Program-made: the position numbers and the translations under genes
The notes under the pieces: model-generated
Told to the model about the DNA's origin: nothing
The model's database searches: none
The model's input: the letters and a program-made list of their open reading frames with translations, nothing else
Source: Salipiger bermudensis
Lineage (GTDB): Bacteria; Pseudomonadota; Alphaproteobacteria; Rhodobacterales; Rhodobacteraceae
Direction of reading: 5' to 3'
Length of the DNA: 54,394 nt
Assembly: GCF_019801965.1 (NCBI RefSeq)
Contig: NZ_JAHVIA010000013.1
Span: 1 to 54,394 of the forward strand
Shown here: one piece after another, positions 40,456 through 50,735 of the stretch
How positions within the stretch are numbered: the stretch's first letter is position 1
How the letters are laid out: the number at the start of each line of letters is the position of its first letter

Positions 40456-42229
40456 CGGCGGGCGCTCCGGTCGGAGGGGTGTCGGGCGCCTGCGTCGCCG
40501 GCACGTTGCGCCGCATCAGCGCGCGGTAGCGGGCGACCACGGGCGCCGGATGCGCCTCATCGGGCACGCGGAAGAGCGCGTGTGTTAGCGGGCGCGAGGT
40601 CCAGGCGATGAGCAGCGGTGCAAGGATCATCGGCACGCAGACCGGCAGAAGCCAGGGCACGAGATCCACCGAGAGCAGGTAAACCGAGGCCAGGCCCACG
40701 ACGCCGGTTGCGACGATCCAGGCGCTGGCCTTGAACGCCTCGCCAAGATCGAGACGGCCTTCGCCGCGCGCATTGGCGGGCCAGCCGCCATCGCGCCCCA
40801 TGAAGACCTGCAGAACCGCGCGCAGCTGGTACATCATCATCACCGGCGCCATCAGCGAGCTGAGCACGATCTCGAGCACCAGCGAGGCCAGCGCCTTGCC
40901 GGTGCCGCCAAAGCCGCGCACGCGGCCGGTGAAGGCGGCGTCGACGAGGATGGCGAGCTTGGGCAGGATCAGGAGGCCCACGATGCCGATGGCCAGCGCG
41001 GTGATCTCCTTGGTGCGGTCGCTCGGGAAAACCGGGAACAGCTGGTTGGGCTCGGGGAAATAGTCTGGCGCGGGGGCCATCACGGTCGCCGCGATGGAGA
41101 CCAGCAGGAAGCTCGCCCACAGCACAGAGACGACGTAGGAGAGGATCCCCTGGAAGAACACGAAGCGGCTCCACGGTGCGAGGCCCGGCGCCGCCAGCAG
41201 GCGGATGTGCTGCAGGTTGCCCTGGCACCAGCGGCGGTCGCGCTTGGCGTAGGAGAGCACGTTTTCCGGGCCTTCCTCGAACGATCCGCCAAGCGAATGA
41301 TCGACCCGCACGCTCCAGCCGGCGCGGGCGAGCAGCGCCGCCTCCACGTAGTCATGGCTGAGGATGTGCCCGCCGAAGGGCGGCTTGCCGGTCAGTTCGG
41401 GCAGGGCGCAGCTCTCGGCGAAGGCGCGCACGCGGACGATGGCGTTGTGGCCCCAGAACGGGCCGGTGCTGCCCTGCATGCGCTCGAGCCCGCGGGTGAA
41501 GATCGGCCCGTGGAAGGCGGCGGCAAACTGCATGGCGCGGCCAAAAAGGGAATGCCCGCCGACAATGCGCGGCAGGGTCTGGAACAGGCCGAGCTTCGGG
41601 TCGGCCTGCATCTCGGCGATCATCGCGCGGAGAGTCTCGCCTTCCATCAGGCTGTCGGCGTCGAGAATGACGGCAAACTCGTAGGCTCCGCCGGAGCGGC
41701 GGATGAAATCCTCGATATTGCCAGCCTTGCGGCCAGAATTGTCGGTGCGGCGGCGGTAGAAGATGCGCCCCGGGCCGGGCTGCTTGGCGAGCAGTCGGTC
41801 AAATGCCGCGACCTCGGCGGCGGCGGCCTCGGGGTTCTGGGTGTCCGACAGCACCGCGACATCCGTCGTCAGTCCGGCTTGGGTGGCCGAGGCGTGCATC
41901 GCCTGAATGCGAGTGAAGGTGGCGACGGCATCCTCGTTGCAGATCGGCACAAGGATGACGGTCGGGGGCTGCTCGCCGACGATTTCGGGGCGCTTGCAGG
42001 CGCGGGCATGCGGCAGCCCGGTCAGGGCCAGCATCGCGCCCCAGGCCAGCCAGCCGGTGGTGACGAAGATGAGCAGGGTGCGCAGCCCGTCCCAAAGTCC
42101 GAAGCCGTCGGTGGCCCCGGCCTCGGCGACCAGCGCCGACGCGAGCGACGCCAGCAGCAGCGCGCAGGAAACCGCAAGCGTCCGGACGAGGACGGTCTGC
42201 CGGTCGGGGGCAGGGGCAGCTCTCTTCAT
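40442..42229 (-). CDS. opgH: Glucan biosynthesis glucosyltransferase OpgH
   Basis: A 595-residue inner-membrane GT2 enzyme that polymerises the glucan backbone from UDP-glucose. N-terminal helices are at about 18-38 and 50-72. The catalytic domain shows VILVPICNEDA, ILDADSLMEGETLRAM, HDYVEAALL and KRDRRWCQGNLQH (the RxxRW-type motif). At least four C-terminal helices follow. It lacks the long cytoplasmic N-terminus of the E. coli protein. The ATG at 42229 with GAGG upstream is preferred over the TTG at 42238. Confidence 0.9.
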   Translation of the reverse strand: MKRAAPAPDRQTVLVRTLAVSCALLLASLASALVAEAGATDGFGLWDGLRTLLIFVTTGWLAWGAMLALTGLPHARACKRPEIVGEQPPTVILVPICNEDAVATFTRIQAMHASATQAGLTTDVAVLSDTQNPEAAAAEVAAFDRLLAKQPGPGRIFYRRRTDNSGRKAGNIEDFIRRSGGAYEFAVILDADSLMEGETLRAMIAEMQADPKLGLFQTLPRIVGGHSLFGRAMQFAAAFHGPIFTRGLERMQGSTGPFWGHNAIVRVRAFAESCALPELTGKPPFGGHILSHDYVEAALLARAGWSVRVDHSLGGSFEEGPENVLSYAKRDRRWCQGNLQHIRLLAAPGLAPWSRFVFFQGILSYVVSVLWASFLLVSIAATVMAPAPDYFPEPNQLFPVFPSDRTKEITALAIGIVGLLILPKLAILVDAAFTGRVRGFGGTGKALASLVLEIVLSSLMAPVMMMYQLRAVLQVFMGRDGGWPANARGEGRLDLGEAFKASAWIVATGVVGLASVYLLSVDLVPWLLPVCVPMILAPLLIAWTSRPLTHALFRVPDEAHPAPVVARYRALMRRNVPATQAPDTPPTGAPADVAA

Positions 42230-42240
42230 CTGATGCAACC

Positions 42241-42408
42241 TCAGGCGCGCGAGCGCTTCCAGAACAGCCGCAGCAGCGACGACTCGGTCGACCGGGTGTC
42301 GGCCTCGAGGATCTGGCGCGGCATTTCGAGCGGCGCGGCGGGCGGTTCCCAGCCGGCCTCTGTCGTGGCTTGGTTCGGGGTCGTCTTCATGTCAGGCGTC
42401 TCGATCAT
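42241..42408 (-). CDS. 55-residue protein between opgG and opgH
   Basis: A short gene easily missed by length filters. It starts in the stop codon of opgG (ATGA at 42405-42408) and ends 11 bases before the opgH ATG, so it is embedded in the operon by translational coupling on one side. The product (MIETPDMKTTPNQATTEAG at the start, LLRLFWKRSRA at the end) is soluble, Pro/Glu/Thr-rich, with a basic amphipathic tail that could contact a membrane. I see no known domain. R. sphaeroides has a gene called opgI between opgG and opgH; I cannot compare sequences, so no symbol is given. Confidence 0.55.
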   Translation of the reverse strand: MIETPDMKTTPNQATTEAGWEPPAAPLEMPRQILEADTRSTESSLLRLFWKRSRA

Positions 42409-44051
42409 TGCTTGATCCATTGATACAACCATGTCTCTGTTAGGGTTCGGCCGTAGCCCTTAAGGGAGGCCTTCAGCTCGACGGCTGATCGTGGCTCTCC
42501 CTCGACGTCGATCACGAGCCGCCAGATGTCGGTCCCGCTGATCCGCGACAGGGAGGTCTGCGTGACAGTTCCCTGTTGCACAGTGATTTCCGGTACAACC
42601 TCGGCATCCGGTGAAAGGTTCCGCAACAACCCACCGGCGAAATCTACCACGAACTTGCGCTCGTCGGTTTCCTTCTCGACGCCCGAGACACCACCCTCGC
42701 CGCTGCGGGTACGCAGCACTTGGCCAAGGTCTTCGCCGCGGTCGCCCGGCGGGGTCATGCCCCAGTGCAGGCGGTAGGAAAACTCCAGGGCATCGCCGGC
42801 GCGGGCCGGATCCTCGGGCACCCAATAGGCAACGATGTTGTCGTTGGCCTCGAGCTCGGTCGGGATCTCGAGAAGGCGCACGGTGCCCTTGCCCCAATTG
42901 CCCAGCGGCTGGACCATCAGCGACGGGCGCTTTTCGTAATGCGCCTGCGCGTCGAGGTACTGGTCAAACCCGCGCTCGCGCTGAACCAGTCCGAAGGAGG
43001 TCGGGTTCTCGGCGCCGAGATAGGAGCTGGCAAGGCGCGAGGGGTTCTTCAGCGGGCGGTAGAAGGTGGTCTCGCCCACGTTCATCACCAGCGCGCTGCT
43101 GTCATGCACGGCGGAGCGGTAATCGTAGAATGCGCCCGGATCGGCGCCGTCGAAGAGGAACATCGAGGTCAGCGGCGAGATGCCGAGCTGGGCGACGTCA
43201 TTGCGCATGTAGAGCCGCGCGGTGACGTCCATCGTGGTGGTCTCGCCGGGCGTGATGACGAAACGGTAGGCGCCGGTGACCGAGTTGCTCTCGAGCGCGG
43301 CGTAGAGAGTCATGTGATCGCTTCCGGGCTGCGGCCGCTCAAGCCAGAACTCGGTGAAGCGCGGAAACTCCTCGCCGTCCGAGAGGCCGGTGTTGATCGC
43401 GAGGCCGCGGGCGCTGAGGCCGTAGACATTGTCCCGGCCCAGCGCGCGGAAATAGCTCGCGCCGAGGAAGGCCACGAGCTCGTCCCAGGTGTCGGCGCGG
43501 TTGAGCTGGTTGTGCAGGCGGAAGCCGGCGACGCCGGGCATGTCGAGATCCTGCGGCACCTCGCCCTCGTAGGACGAATAGTCGAAATCCTCGACGCCGA
43601 AGCCCATCGGCAGGGCCTGCCCGTCGACCACCTCGTGCATCCGGATCGGCTCCTTGAAGAGCCAGCCGAGGTGGAAGGCGTGCAGGCGGAAGCGGGCGGC
43701 CTCGTCCTCGGACCAGCGGGCGTGGTCCTTGTCGAAACGGATGCGCTGGTAGGCATCGTAGCCGAGCTCGGCAAGGAAGCCCTGCACCTGCGCCGGGCTC
43801 GCCGGGTCGGACTGGCTCGCCTGCTGCATGCGCTCGGAGAGCAGGTCGAAGGAGAAAGCCTCGCCGGCGGGCGCGGCCTGCTCGGGCGTCGCGGCCTCCT
43901 GCGCGAAGGCCGAGGGCGCCAGCAGGGCGGCGGGCATGGCGCTTCCGAGCGCCGCGATCATGGTGCGGCGGTTAAGCGTGGATCGAGTCTGGGCGCGAGC
44001 GGTCCGTTGCTCGGGGCGGGGCTGAGCTTGCAAGGGCATTTCTCGTTTCAT
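42405..44051 (-). CDS. opgG: Periplasmic glucan biosynthesis protein OpgG/OpgD type
   Basis: A 548-residue periplasmic protein with a Tat signal (STLNRRTMIAALGSAMPAALLAPSAFA, about residues 25-50). Conserved blocks include AELGYDAYQRIRFDKDHARW, FHLGWLFKEPI, FGLVQRERGFDQYLDAQAHYEKRPSLMVQPLGNWGKG and YWVPEDPARAGDALEFSYRLHWG. The family acts on nascent glucans made by OpgH. A Tat signal is more typical of OpgD, but gene order (directly before opgH) fits OpgG. First gene of the operon. Confidence 0.88.
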   Translation of the reverse strand: MKREMPLQAQPRPEQRTARAQTRSTLNRRTMIAALGSAMPAALLAPSAFAQEAATPEQAAPAGEAFSFDLLSERMQQASQSDPASPAQVQGFLAELGYDAYQRIRFDKDHARWSEDEAARFRLHAFHLGWLFKEPIRMHEVVDGQALPMGFGVEDFDYSSYEGEVPQDLDMPGVAGFRLHNQLNRADTWDELVAFLGASYFRALGRDNVYGLSARGLAINTGLSDGEEFPRFTEFWLERPQPGSDHMTLYAALESNSVTGAYRFVITPGETTTMDVTARLYMRNDVAQLGISPLTSMFLFDGADPGAFYDYRSAVHDSSALVMNVGETTFYRPLKNPSRLASSYLGAENPTSFGLVQRERGFDQYLDAQAHYEKRPSLMVQPLGNWGKGTVRLLEIPTELEANDNIVAYWVPEDPARAGDALEFSYRLHWGMTPPGDRGEDLGQVLRTRSGEGGVSGVEKETDERKFVVDFAGGLLRNLSPDAEVVPEITVQQGTVTQTSLSRISGTDIWRLVIDVEGEPRSAVELKASLKGYGRTLTETWLYQWIKQ

Positions 44052-44406
44052 GTCGTTGATCTCAAATTAAAGTCCGCTTCGCCGAGAAGACCATCCATCG
44101 CTGTCGCCATGCGCGTGCCCTTGCCGATGGGGCGCGGAACTGCGCTGATGACCGGCTTTGAACGCGTCAAATGACATAGTGGTTCCGACAAATCCGCGCT
44201 CAGGCGAGCGAAAACGCTCACAGTTTGGCCGGATGCGCGGAAAGTTGCACAACCTGGCCGAGAGCGACTCGCAAACGCCATGATTTTCAGCGATTTAAGG
44301 GGAGGGTGCCGGTTGTTTGGACCGGTTTGAATCCGGCGCCCCGCAGCGCCCTGACAGCAGGCTGTCGTCTCGGTTCGTGATGGTCATAGCCCCGCCAAAC
44401 ACCTCT
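44052..44406. other. Gap between opgG and SURF1 genes
   Basis: About 355 bases with no credible gene. It should hold the opgG promoter. A small GACAGC-ag-GCTGTC dyad lies near 44350, about 50 bases past the SURF1 gene end, and may be its terminator; otherwise I see no recognisable element. Confidence 0.55.
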
Positions 44407-45126
44407 TCAACGCGACCGCAGCTCCTGCCTGAGAATCAGCGCATAGCCGCTCAGCACCAATACGCCGAGTGCAAACCAAGTCAATGCATAGCTGAGATGG
44501 CTGTTTCGGAACGAAACGACAGTCTCTCCGCCGCGGGGCCAGACGTCGGAGGCGCCGCGCTCGGCATCGACGAAATACGGCGCGGCGCTTGCGAAGCCCT
44601 TGGTCACGGTGATCGAGCCGATATCGCGACGATACCAGAGTTGCTCGTCTGGGTTGTTGGCGCGCGAGAACAGCCATCCCTTGTCTTCCGACATACGCAG
44701 GAGGCCGGTGACGGTGGTCTCTCCCTCGATCCGCGAGATGTCGCCGGACTGGGCGCGCTCGAGCGGGACCACGCCGCGATTGACCATGACGATGGTGCCG
44801 TCGTCGCGCTCGAAGGGGGTCAGGACCCAGTCGGCGGGGCCGTAATTGGAGGGGGTGTAGATCATCACCTCCTCATCGTTGAGGAAGCGCCCGGTCAGGG
44901 TCACCCTGGTGTATTCGTCGTCCGCGGCGTTGATCGCGGGCCAGGCCTCCGGGCCGGGGGCCGGGACCGGCTCGGCGTGGATGCGGCTGTCGACGCGCTC
45001 GATCAGGTCGAGCTTCCAGTGCAGGCGCTGGATCTGCCAGATCCCGAGGCCGGTGAAGCCCATGATGCCGATGGCGGCGATCAGCGTGACGACGATCAGG
45101 CGGGGCCAGCGGACGGTGCGGGACAT
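44407..45126 (-). CDS. SURF1-family oxidase assembly protein
   Basis: A 239-residue SURF1 (Shy1) protein that assists heme insertion into terminal oxidases. It has an N-terminal helix (about 10-30: LIVVTLIAAIGIMGFTGLGIWQIQRL), the GIWQIQRLHWKLDLIERV family motif, a soluble loop with GRFLNDEEVMIYTP and a C-terminal helix (about 213-232) following the HLSYALTWF motif. Immediately downstream of cyoABCD and in the same direction, though a strong hairpin lies between. SURF1 usually serves aa3 oxidases, but linkage with quinol oxidases is common in alphaproteobacteria. Confidence 0.88.
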   Translation of the reverse strand: MSRTVRWPRLIVVTLIAAIGIMGFTGLGIWQIQRLHWKLDLIERVDSRIHAEPVPAPGPEAWPAINAADDEYTRVTLTGRFLNDEEVMIYTPSNYGPADWVLTPFERDDGTIVMVNRGVVPLERAQSGDISRIEGETTVTGLLRMSEDKGWLFSRANNPDEQLWYRRDIGSITVTKGFASAAPYFVDAERGASDVWPRGGETVVSFRNSHLSYALTWFALGVLVLSGYALILRQELRSR

Positions 45127-45146
45127 GGGGCAACCTCTGGAAAGCA

Positions 45147-45170
45147 GTCAGGGCCCCGCAGGGCCCTGAC
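45147..45170 (-). terminator. Perfect 10-bp hairpin after cyoD
   Basis: GTCAGGGCCC (45147-45156) and GGGCCCTGAC (45161-45170) pair fully around a CGCA tetraloop. On the minus strand it lies 20 bases beyond the cyoD stop and is followed by TGCTTTCC. It separates cyoABCD from the SURF1 gene, so SURF1 expression depends on read-through or another start. Confidence 0.65.
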
Positions 45171-45190
45171 GGTTGATCTTGGATATAGGG

Positions 45191-45574
45191 TCAGCCCTGC
45201 TGGGACTGAAGGCTCTTCATCTGCTCGATCTGCTGATCCATCTCGTGCATCGGCATCATGTTCTCGTTCATGTTGTGCATGACCCAGAGCGAGCCGGCGA
45301 GCACGATGACGAGGATGATCACCGCGAAGATGGCAGCGAAGAAATTCCAGCCTTCCTCGCTCGAGCGCTTCAGGTGCAGGAAGTAGACCAGGTGCACGAG
45401 GATCTGCACCGCGCCCAGCCCCATGATGATCCCCACGAGGGTGGAGCGCGCCATGTCGACCTCGGCCATGACGAGGTAGAACGGGATGATGGTCAGGATC
45501 GCGGCGAGGGCGAAGCCGATCATCAGCTGGCCCATGGTGCCGTGGTCATGTGCGTGATGGGTATCGGCGGACAT
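45191..45574 (-). CDS. cyoD: Cytochrome bo3 quinol oxidase subunit IV
   Basis: A 127-residue subunit with three helices (about 18-40, 48-68, 80-103). Its N-terminus is His-rich ([12 protein letters not shown]) and its C-terminus Met/Gln-rich (NMNENMMPMHEMDQQIEQM). VQILVHLVYFLHLKRSSEEGWNF is the CyoD signature. It overlaps the cyoC stop by TGATG. Confidence 0.9.
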   Translation of the reverse strand: MSADTHHAHDHGTMGQLMIGFALAAILTIIPFYLVMAEVDMARSTLVGIIMGLGAVQILVHLVYFLHLKRSSEEGWNFFAAIFAVIILVIVLAGSLWVMHNMNENMMPMHEMDQQIEQMKSLQSQQG

Positions 45575-46233
45575 CAGATCAACCTCACGAGATAGACGAA
45601 GGAGAACACCCCGATCCAGACCAGATCGAGGAAGTGCCAGAACATCGACAGCGTGCCGAGACGCTGCATGTTCGGGCCGATGAGCCCGTGCATGCGGATC
45701 TGCACCATCAGGGTGATCAGCCAGATCAGGCCGCCCGTCACGTGCAGGCCGTGGGTGCCCACGAGCGCGAAGAACGACGACAGGAAGGCCGAGCGGTCGG
45801 GCCCGGCACCGAGATGGATCAGGTGGTTGAACTCGTAGATCTCCATCCCGATGAAGCCGGCGCCGAACAGCGCCGTCACCGCCAGCCACATCAGCGTGCC
45901 GTTGGTATCGGCCTTGCCGGCGCGCAGCATGGCGAGGCCGAAGGTCACCGACGAGAACAGCAGCAGCGCGGTTTCGATCGCGATGAAGCCGGGCTCGAAC
46001 AGGTCCTTCGGGGCGGGCCCGCCGGCATAGTTACCGCCGAGCACCGCGTAGGTGGCGAAGAGTGCTCCGAAGATCACGCAGTCGCTCATCAGGTAGATCC
46101 AGAAGCCCACGGGGGTGGGGCTGGAATGGGCGTGGGCATCCTCGCGAGGCCGGGCCTCACGGGCATGATGCATCGGGCGTTCGGCCAGAGGCTCTACCAT
46201 GGATTGCTCCTCCGCGTAGGTCGCGCTGCTCAT
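45574..46233 (-). CDS. cyoC: Cytochrome bo3 quinol oxidase subunit III
   Basis: A 219-residue protein with five helices. [23 protein letters not shown] and [44 protein letters not shown] are conserved subunit III regions. It supports the oxidase core and overlaps cyoB by ATGA. Confidence 0.92.
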   Translation of the reverse strand: MSSATYAEEQSMVEPLAERPMHHAREARPREDAHAHSSPTPVGFWIYLMSDCVIFGALFATYAVLGGNYAGGPAPKDLFEPGFIAIETALLLFSSVTFGLAMLRAGKADTNGTLMWLAVTALFGAGFIGMEIYEFNHLIHLGAGPDRSAFLSSFFALVGTHGLHVTGGLIWLITLMVQIRMHGLIGPNMQRLGTLSMFWHFLDLVWIGVFSFVYLVRLI

Positions 46234-48224
46234 GCGAGGGCTCCTTTCGCTTCGGTCTGACGCACTTCATCCGCAGGGATGTAGTAGTCGCGGTTGTAGT
46301 TGAAGGTGTGGGCGATCCCGATGGCGAGCATCGCGACGAAGGACGCGATGGCGAGCCACCAGATATACCAGACCATCGCGAAGCCGAAGATCAGCGCGAA
46401 GGCGGAGATCACCACGCCCGACGCCGTACCCTTCGGCATGTGGATCGGCTGGTAGTCGGTCGAGAACTGGTAGTTCTCCTTCTTCATTTGCCAGAACGCC
46501 TCGCGGCCGACGACGCTGATGTCCTCGGGGAAGTTGTAGGGCGCCGGCGGCGACTGGGTCGCCCACTCGAGGGTGCGCGCATCCCAGGGATCGTTGCCGC
46601 AGGCAAGGCGCTTGCGGTCGCGGATCGAGACGTAGAAGTTCATGAAGTTGCACAGGATGCCGGCGAGGATCAGCACCGCGCCGATGGCGGCGACGATGAA
46701 GTAGGGCTGCCAAGCCGCATCCGGGTAGCTGTTCATGCGGCGGGTGACGCCCATCAGGCCAAGCGCGTAGAGCGGCATGAAGGCAACGTAGAAGCCCACG
46801 AACCACAGCCAGAAGGCGCGCTTGCCCCAGACTTCGTCAAGCTTGAAGCCGAAGGCTTTCGGCCACCAGTAGGTGACGCCGGCGAACACCGCGAACACCA
46901 CGCCGCCGATGATGACGTTGTGGAAGTGCGCGATCAGGAACAGCGTATTGTGCAGCTGGAAGTCGACCGGCGGGATCGCCAGCATGACGCCGGTCATGCC
47001 GCCGATGGTGAAGGTCACCAGGAAGCCGATGGTCCAGAGCATCGGCACCTCGAGCCGCACGCGGCCCTTGTACATGGTGAACAGCCAGTTGAAGATCTTT
47101 ACGCCGGTGGGCACCGCGATGATCATCGTGGTGATGCCGAAGAACGTGTTGACGTTCGCCCCGGAGCCCATGGTGAAGAAGTGGTGCAGCCACACGATGA
47201 AGCTCAGCACCATGATGCAGCCGGTGGCCCAGACCATCGTGCGGTAGCCGAAGATCGGTTTGCGCGAGAAGGTCGAGACGATCTCCGAGATGATGCCGAA
47301 GCAGGGGATGATGAGGATGTAGACCTCGGGGTGACCCCAGATCCAGATCAGGTTCACATACATCATGGCGTTGCCGCCGAAGTCGTTGGTGAAGAACCGG
47401 AAGTCCATGTAGCGGTCGAGCGTCAGCAGCGCGAGCGTGGCGGTCAGCACCGGGAAGGCGGCGACGATCAGCACGTTGGTGATCAGCGCGGTCCAGGTGA
47501 AGATCGGCATGTCCATCAGCTTCATGCCCGGCGCGCGCATCTTCACGATCGTGGCGATCATGTTGATGCCCGACAGGGTCGTGCCGACACCGGCGATCTG
47601 CAGCGCCCAGAGATAGTAGTCCATCCCCGGCCCGGTGCTGTAATTCGCCCCCGACAGGGGCGGGAAGGCCAGCCAGCCGACGCGGGCGAACTCACCCACG
47701 AAAAGCGAGATGTTGACCAGCAGCGCCCCGGCCACCGTCATCCACAGCGAGAAGTTGTTGAGGAACGGGAAGGCCACGTCGCGGGCGCCGATCTGCAGCG
47801 GCATGACGTAGTTCATGAAGCCGGTGATGAAGGCCATTGCCACGAAGAAGATCATGATCACGCCGTGGGCGGTGAAGACCTGGTCGTAGTGATGCGGGGG
47901 CAACCAGCCCTCGCTGCCACCGGCGGCCATCGCCTGCTGGCCGCGCATCATCAGCGCGTCTGCGAAGCCGCGCACCATCATGATGAAGGCGAGCACCATG
48001 TACATGATGCCGATCTTCTTGTGGTCCACCGTGGTGACCCAGTTCTTCCAGAACGGCACCCAGAGGCGGAAATAGGTCATCAGCGCGAAGACCAGCAGGC
48101 CGCCGAGGGCGACGCCGGCGAAGGTGCCGATGAGGATGGGCTCGTGGATCGGGATCCAGTCGAGCGTCAGCCGACCGAAGATCGGCGAAAAGGTTTCAGC
48201 CGGTTGGATGTGCTCAGATGCCAT
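46230..48224 (-). CDS. cyoB: Cytochrome bo3 quinol oxidase subunit I
   Basis: A 664-residue heme-copper oxidase core with about 15 helices; E. coli CyoB is 663. Heme and copper ligands are visible: [12 protein letters not shown] (heme b His), [17 protein letters not shown] (CuB His and cross-linked Tyr), WLHHFFTMG (two CuB His) and [14 protein letters not shown] (heme o3 and b His). It reduces O2 to water and pumps protons. cyoB and cyoA overlap by 11 bases. Confidence 0.95.
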   Translation of the reverse strand: MASEHIQPAETFSPIFGRLTLDWIPIHEPILIGTFAGVALGGLLVFALMTYFRLWVPFWKNWVTTVDHKKIGIMYMVLAFIMMVRGFADALMMRGQQAMAAGGSEGWLPPHHYDQVFTAHGVIMIFFVAMAFITGFMNYVMPLQIGARDVAFPFLNNFSLWMTVAGALLVNISLFVGEFARVGWLAFPPLSGANYSTGPGMDYYLWALQIAGVGTTLSGINMIATIVKMRAPGMKLMDMPIFTWTALITNVLIVAAFPVLTATLALLTLDRYMDFRFFTNDFGGNAMMYVNLIWIWGHPEVYILIIPCFGIISEIVSTFSRKPIFGYRTMVWATGCIMVLSFIVWLHHFFTMGSGANVNTFFGITTMIIAVPTGVKIFNWLFTMYKGRVRLEVPMLWTIGFLVTFTIGGMTGVMLAIPPVDFQLHNTLFLIAHFHNVIIGGVVFAVFAGVTYWWPKAFGFKLDEVWGKRAFWLWFVGFYVAFMPLYALGLMGVTRRMNSYPDAAWQPYFIVAAIGAVLILAGILCNFMNFYVSIRDRKRLACGNDPWDARTLEWATQSPPAPYNFPEDISVVGREAFWQMKKENYQFSTDYQPIHMPKGTASGVVISAFALIFGFAMVWYIWWLAIASFVAMLAIGIAHTFNYNRDYYIPADEVRQTEAKGALA

Positions 48225-49359
48225 TGGTTTCTTTCTCCGTCTGAGTCCCGAACGGGCTGCAGAGCGCGTTGGGATCCATTGCCAGAACGTAGGCGAGGCC
48301 GTTGGGCTGCTCGGTGCCGTTCAGGGCTTCGTGGTCGGTGCCATGCTCGGTGCCGTGGCCGCCGCCGTGGCTTTCCAGCGGGGGCAGCTCGATGCGGTTG
48401 CCGAAGCCGTCGATGGTGCGGGCGCGGTCGTAGCTGTAGGCCGCCGCATCGCCGACGCCGTCGAGGCCGCCGCCGCCCATGTCGTCGACCATCATCATGT
48501 GGCCCATGCAGACCTTGCCCTCTTCCACGCACATCTCGACGATGCGGCCGAAAAGGCCGTCTTCCACCGAGCCGTAATGGCTCACCGGGACGTTCATGCT
48601 CGGCTCTTCGAGCGCGAGATAGGTCTCGCGGGTCAGCGGCCCGGCCTCGGCGCGGATGCCCTCGACCCAGGCGTCGAACTCTTCGTCGCTGGTGGCGGTG
48701 GTGTCGAACACCATGCCGGCGAAGCCGGGGCCCGAGTAATGCGCGCTTCGGCCCGGGTAGACGCCTTCCTCATCGGCGATGAGGTGCAGCTTCGTCTCCA
48801 TGCCGGCCATCGAGTAGACCATGCCGCCGAGCGCCGGGATCGACAGGGTGTTCATCACCGTCGAGGAGCTCAGGCTGAAATTGATCGGACGGCCTGCGGG
48901 CACGACGAGCTCGTTGACCGAGGCGATGCCCTGCTCGGGATAGATGAACAGCCATTTCCAGTCGAGCGACACCGCCTGGATCTCGACCGGCGCGCCGGCC
49001 TCGAGGTGATCGAGCGGGCGGTAGGGGTCGAGCCGGTGGGTGTAGACGTAGGTGTAGTAGCCAAGCGCCACGATGATCAGGATCGGAACGCCCCAGACCA
49101 CCGCCTCGAGCTTGTTGGAATGCTCGAACTCGGGATCGTAGTCGGAGGTGTCCTCGCGGTCGGCGCGATACTTCAGCGGGAAGTAGACCGACATGAACAG
49201 GACGGGGAGGATGACGATAAGCATGAGCAGGACGGAGATGATCAGCAGGTCGCGCTGCTGATCTCCGACCCAGCCCGCCGGTGACAGGACGTCGTACTGA
49301 CAGCCGGAAAGCGCGAAAGCGCCTGCCGCGGCCAGCAGCAGATTTCGGGTTCTATACAA
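48214..49359 (-). CDS. cyoA: Cytochrome bo3 quinol oxidase subunit II
   Basis: A 381-residue lipoprotein subunit. The lipobox FALSGC (Cys about 19) follows a hydrophobic signal; two helices follow (about 38-60 and 85-105), then a cupredoxin-like domain ([21 protein letters not shown]). The CuA ligands are absent, as in quinol oxidases. The C-terminal tail is His-rich ([16 protein letters not shown]). No ATG fits: a TTG at 49359 with GAAGAGG at good spacing opens the signal peptide and is chosen; an ATG at 49413 would add Arg-rich residues before the signal. Confidence 0.88.
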   Translation of the reverse strand: MYRTRNLLLAAAGAFALSGCQYDVLSPAGWVGDQQRDLLIISVLLMLIVILPVLFMSVYFPLKYRADREDTSDYDPEFEHSNKLEAVVWGVPILIIVALGYYTYVYTHRLDPYRPLDHLEAGAPVEIQAVSLDWKWLFIYPEQGIASVNELVVPAGRPINFSLSSSTVMNTLSIPALGGMVYSMAGMETKLHLIADEEGVYPGRSAHYSGPGFAGMVFDTTATSDEEFDAWVEGIRAEAGPLTRETYLALEEPSMNVPVSHYGSVEDGLFGRIVEMCVEEGKVCMGHMMMVDDMGGGGLDGVGDAAAYSYDRARTIDGFGNRIELPPLESHGGGHGTEHGTDHEALNGTEQPNGLAYVLAMDPNALCSPFGTQTEKETNGI

Positions 49360-49755
49360 GACTGTGCCTCTTCTTCGGTGCCGGTTCCGCGGGCGAAAGG
49401 GGGGAGAGCCCACGGGCCGAGCCGCTGTTTGCAGGGCGCGATCTAACGCGGTCCCCGTGCGCGGTCAGTGCGACGCACGGTCGCGACACGGGCCGAAAGG
49501 GCCAAATTTCACAGGGATTTGAGAAATGATAACTGGGCCGTGCATCATTTGTACGCAAAAGATGACAGATCGACGCAGCTTTTCGGGCGAGCGCAGGCGG
49601 GCAGGCTCCCCGCTCGCGGTCGCCGCGGTGGTTTCGCGACTCACGTGGAACAGCGCACCGGCCGCAAGGCGGCGCCGGGTGGCGCATTGTGCCGGCGCGG
49701 GCGCACCCTATATCTGTCTCGTTCTAGCCCTGTCGGTAACAGAGAGGTCCGCACC
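49360..49755. other. Divergent promoter region between cyoA and htpX
   Basis: Almost 400 bases with no credible gene. Both flanking genes diverge from here. An AT-richer pocket around 49504-49565 is the likely promoter zone of cyoA. No known regulator site could be identified with confidence. Confidence 0.55.
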
Positions 49756-50703
49756 GTGGGATATTTCAAGACTGCGCTGCTGATGGCCGCGATGACGGCG
49801 CTCTTCATGGGGCTCGGCTACCTGCTGGGCGGGTCGGGCGGCATGGTGATCGCGCTGGTGGTCGCCGGCGCGATGAACGCTTTCACCTGGTGGTCGTCGG
49901 ACAAGATGGTGCTGAAGATGCACAACGCCCGGCCGGTGAGCGGCAATGACCGCACCGGGCTGGTCCAGCTGACGGCGGATCTGGCGCGCAACGCCGATCT
50001 GCCGGTGCCGGCGGTCTATGTCATCGACACGCCGCAACCCAACGCCTTCGCCACCGGGCGCAACCCGCAGAACGCCGCCGTGGCGGTGACGACAGGGCTC
50101 ATGCAGCGCCTCTCGCGCGAAGAGCTGGCGGGGGTGATCGCGCACGAGCTCGCGCATATCAAGAACCACGACACCACCATCATGACCGTCACCGCGACCT
50201 TCGCAGGTGCGATCTCGATGCTGGCGAACTTCGCGCTGTTCTTCGGCGGCCGGCGCGAGAACGGGCTCGGCATCGTCGGGACCATCGCGATGATGTTCCT
50301 CGCCCCGATCGCCGCCGCGCTGGTGCAGATGGCGATCAGCCGGACCCGCGAATACGCCGCCGACAAGGCCGGGGCGCAGATCTGCGGCGATCCGATGTGG
50401 CTGGCCTCGGCGCTGGCGCAGATCCAGTCCGCCGCCTCGCGCATCGACAACGACGCCGCAGAGCGCAACCCGGCCACCGCGCATATGTTCATCATCAACC
50501 CGCTGCACGCCCACAAGCGCGACAACCTCTTCGCCACCCACCCGGCGACCGAGAACCGCATCGCCGCGCTGCGCCAGCTCGCCTCCGAGATGGGCACGGG
50601 CGGCGCCCGTGTGCCCGAGCCGCCGCGCGGCCCGTCCTCCTCGGCACCCTGGGGCGGGGGCAGCCGTCCGCCGTCGCGTGATCGCTCCGGGCCCTGGGGG
50701 TGA
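49756..50703 (+). CDS. htpX: Membrane zinc protease HtpX
   Basis: A 315-residue M48B protease for membrane-protein quality control. Two N-terminal helices (about 5-25, 28-45), then [26 protein letters not shown] at 130-134 (zinc and catalytic Glu), two further helices, and [13 protein letters not shown] with the third zinc ligand. A Pro/Ser/Gly-rich tail closes it. The start is a GTG at 49756 with GAGAGG upstream; longer in-frame sequence back to 49468 lacks homology. Confidence 0.9.
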   Translation: MGYFKTALLMAAMTALFMGLGYLLGGSGGMVIALVVAGAMNAFTWWSSDKMVLKMHNARPVSGNDRTGLVQLTADLARNADLPVPAVYVIDTPQPNAFATGRNPQNAAVAVTTGLMQRLSREELAGVIAHELAHIKNHDTTIMTVTATFAGAISMLANFALFFGGRRENGLGIVGTIAMMFLAPIAAALVQMAISRTREYAADKAGAQICGDPMWLASALAQIQSAASRIDNDAAERNPATAHMFIINPLHAHKRDNLFATHPATENRIAALRQLASEMGTGGARVPEPPRGPSSSAPWGGGSRPPSRDRSGPWG

Positions 50704-50735
50704 TCAGCGGCTGATCCTCGGGCTGACCCGGCGGA

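Noticed and set aside
37993-40611. An 872-codon plus-strand frame opposite pcaB and opgC
   Set aside because: Both minus-strand genes are recognisable enzymes; the plus-strand frame has no motif. Part of it crosses the dispersed repeat, which explains why the same short peptide appears twice in the window.
46062-48782. A 906-codon plus-strand open frame opposite cyoB
   Set aside because: The cyoB strand has all heme and copper ligands. The antisense product is His/Asp/Arg-rich noise.
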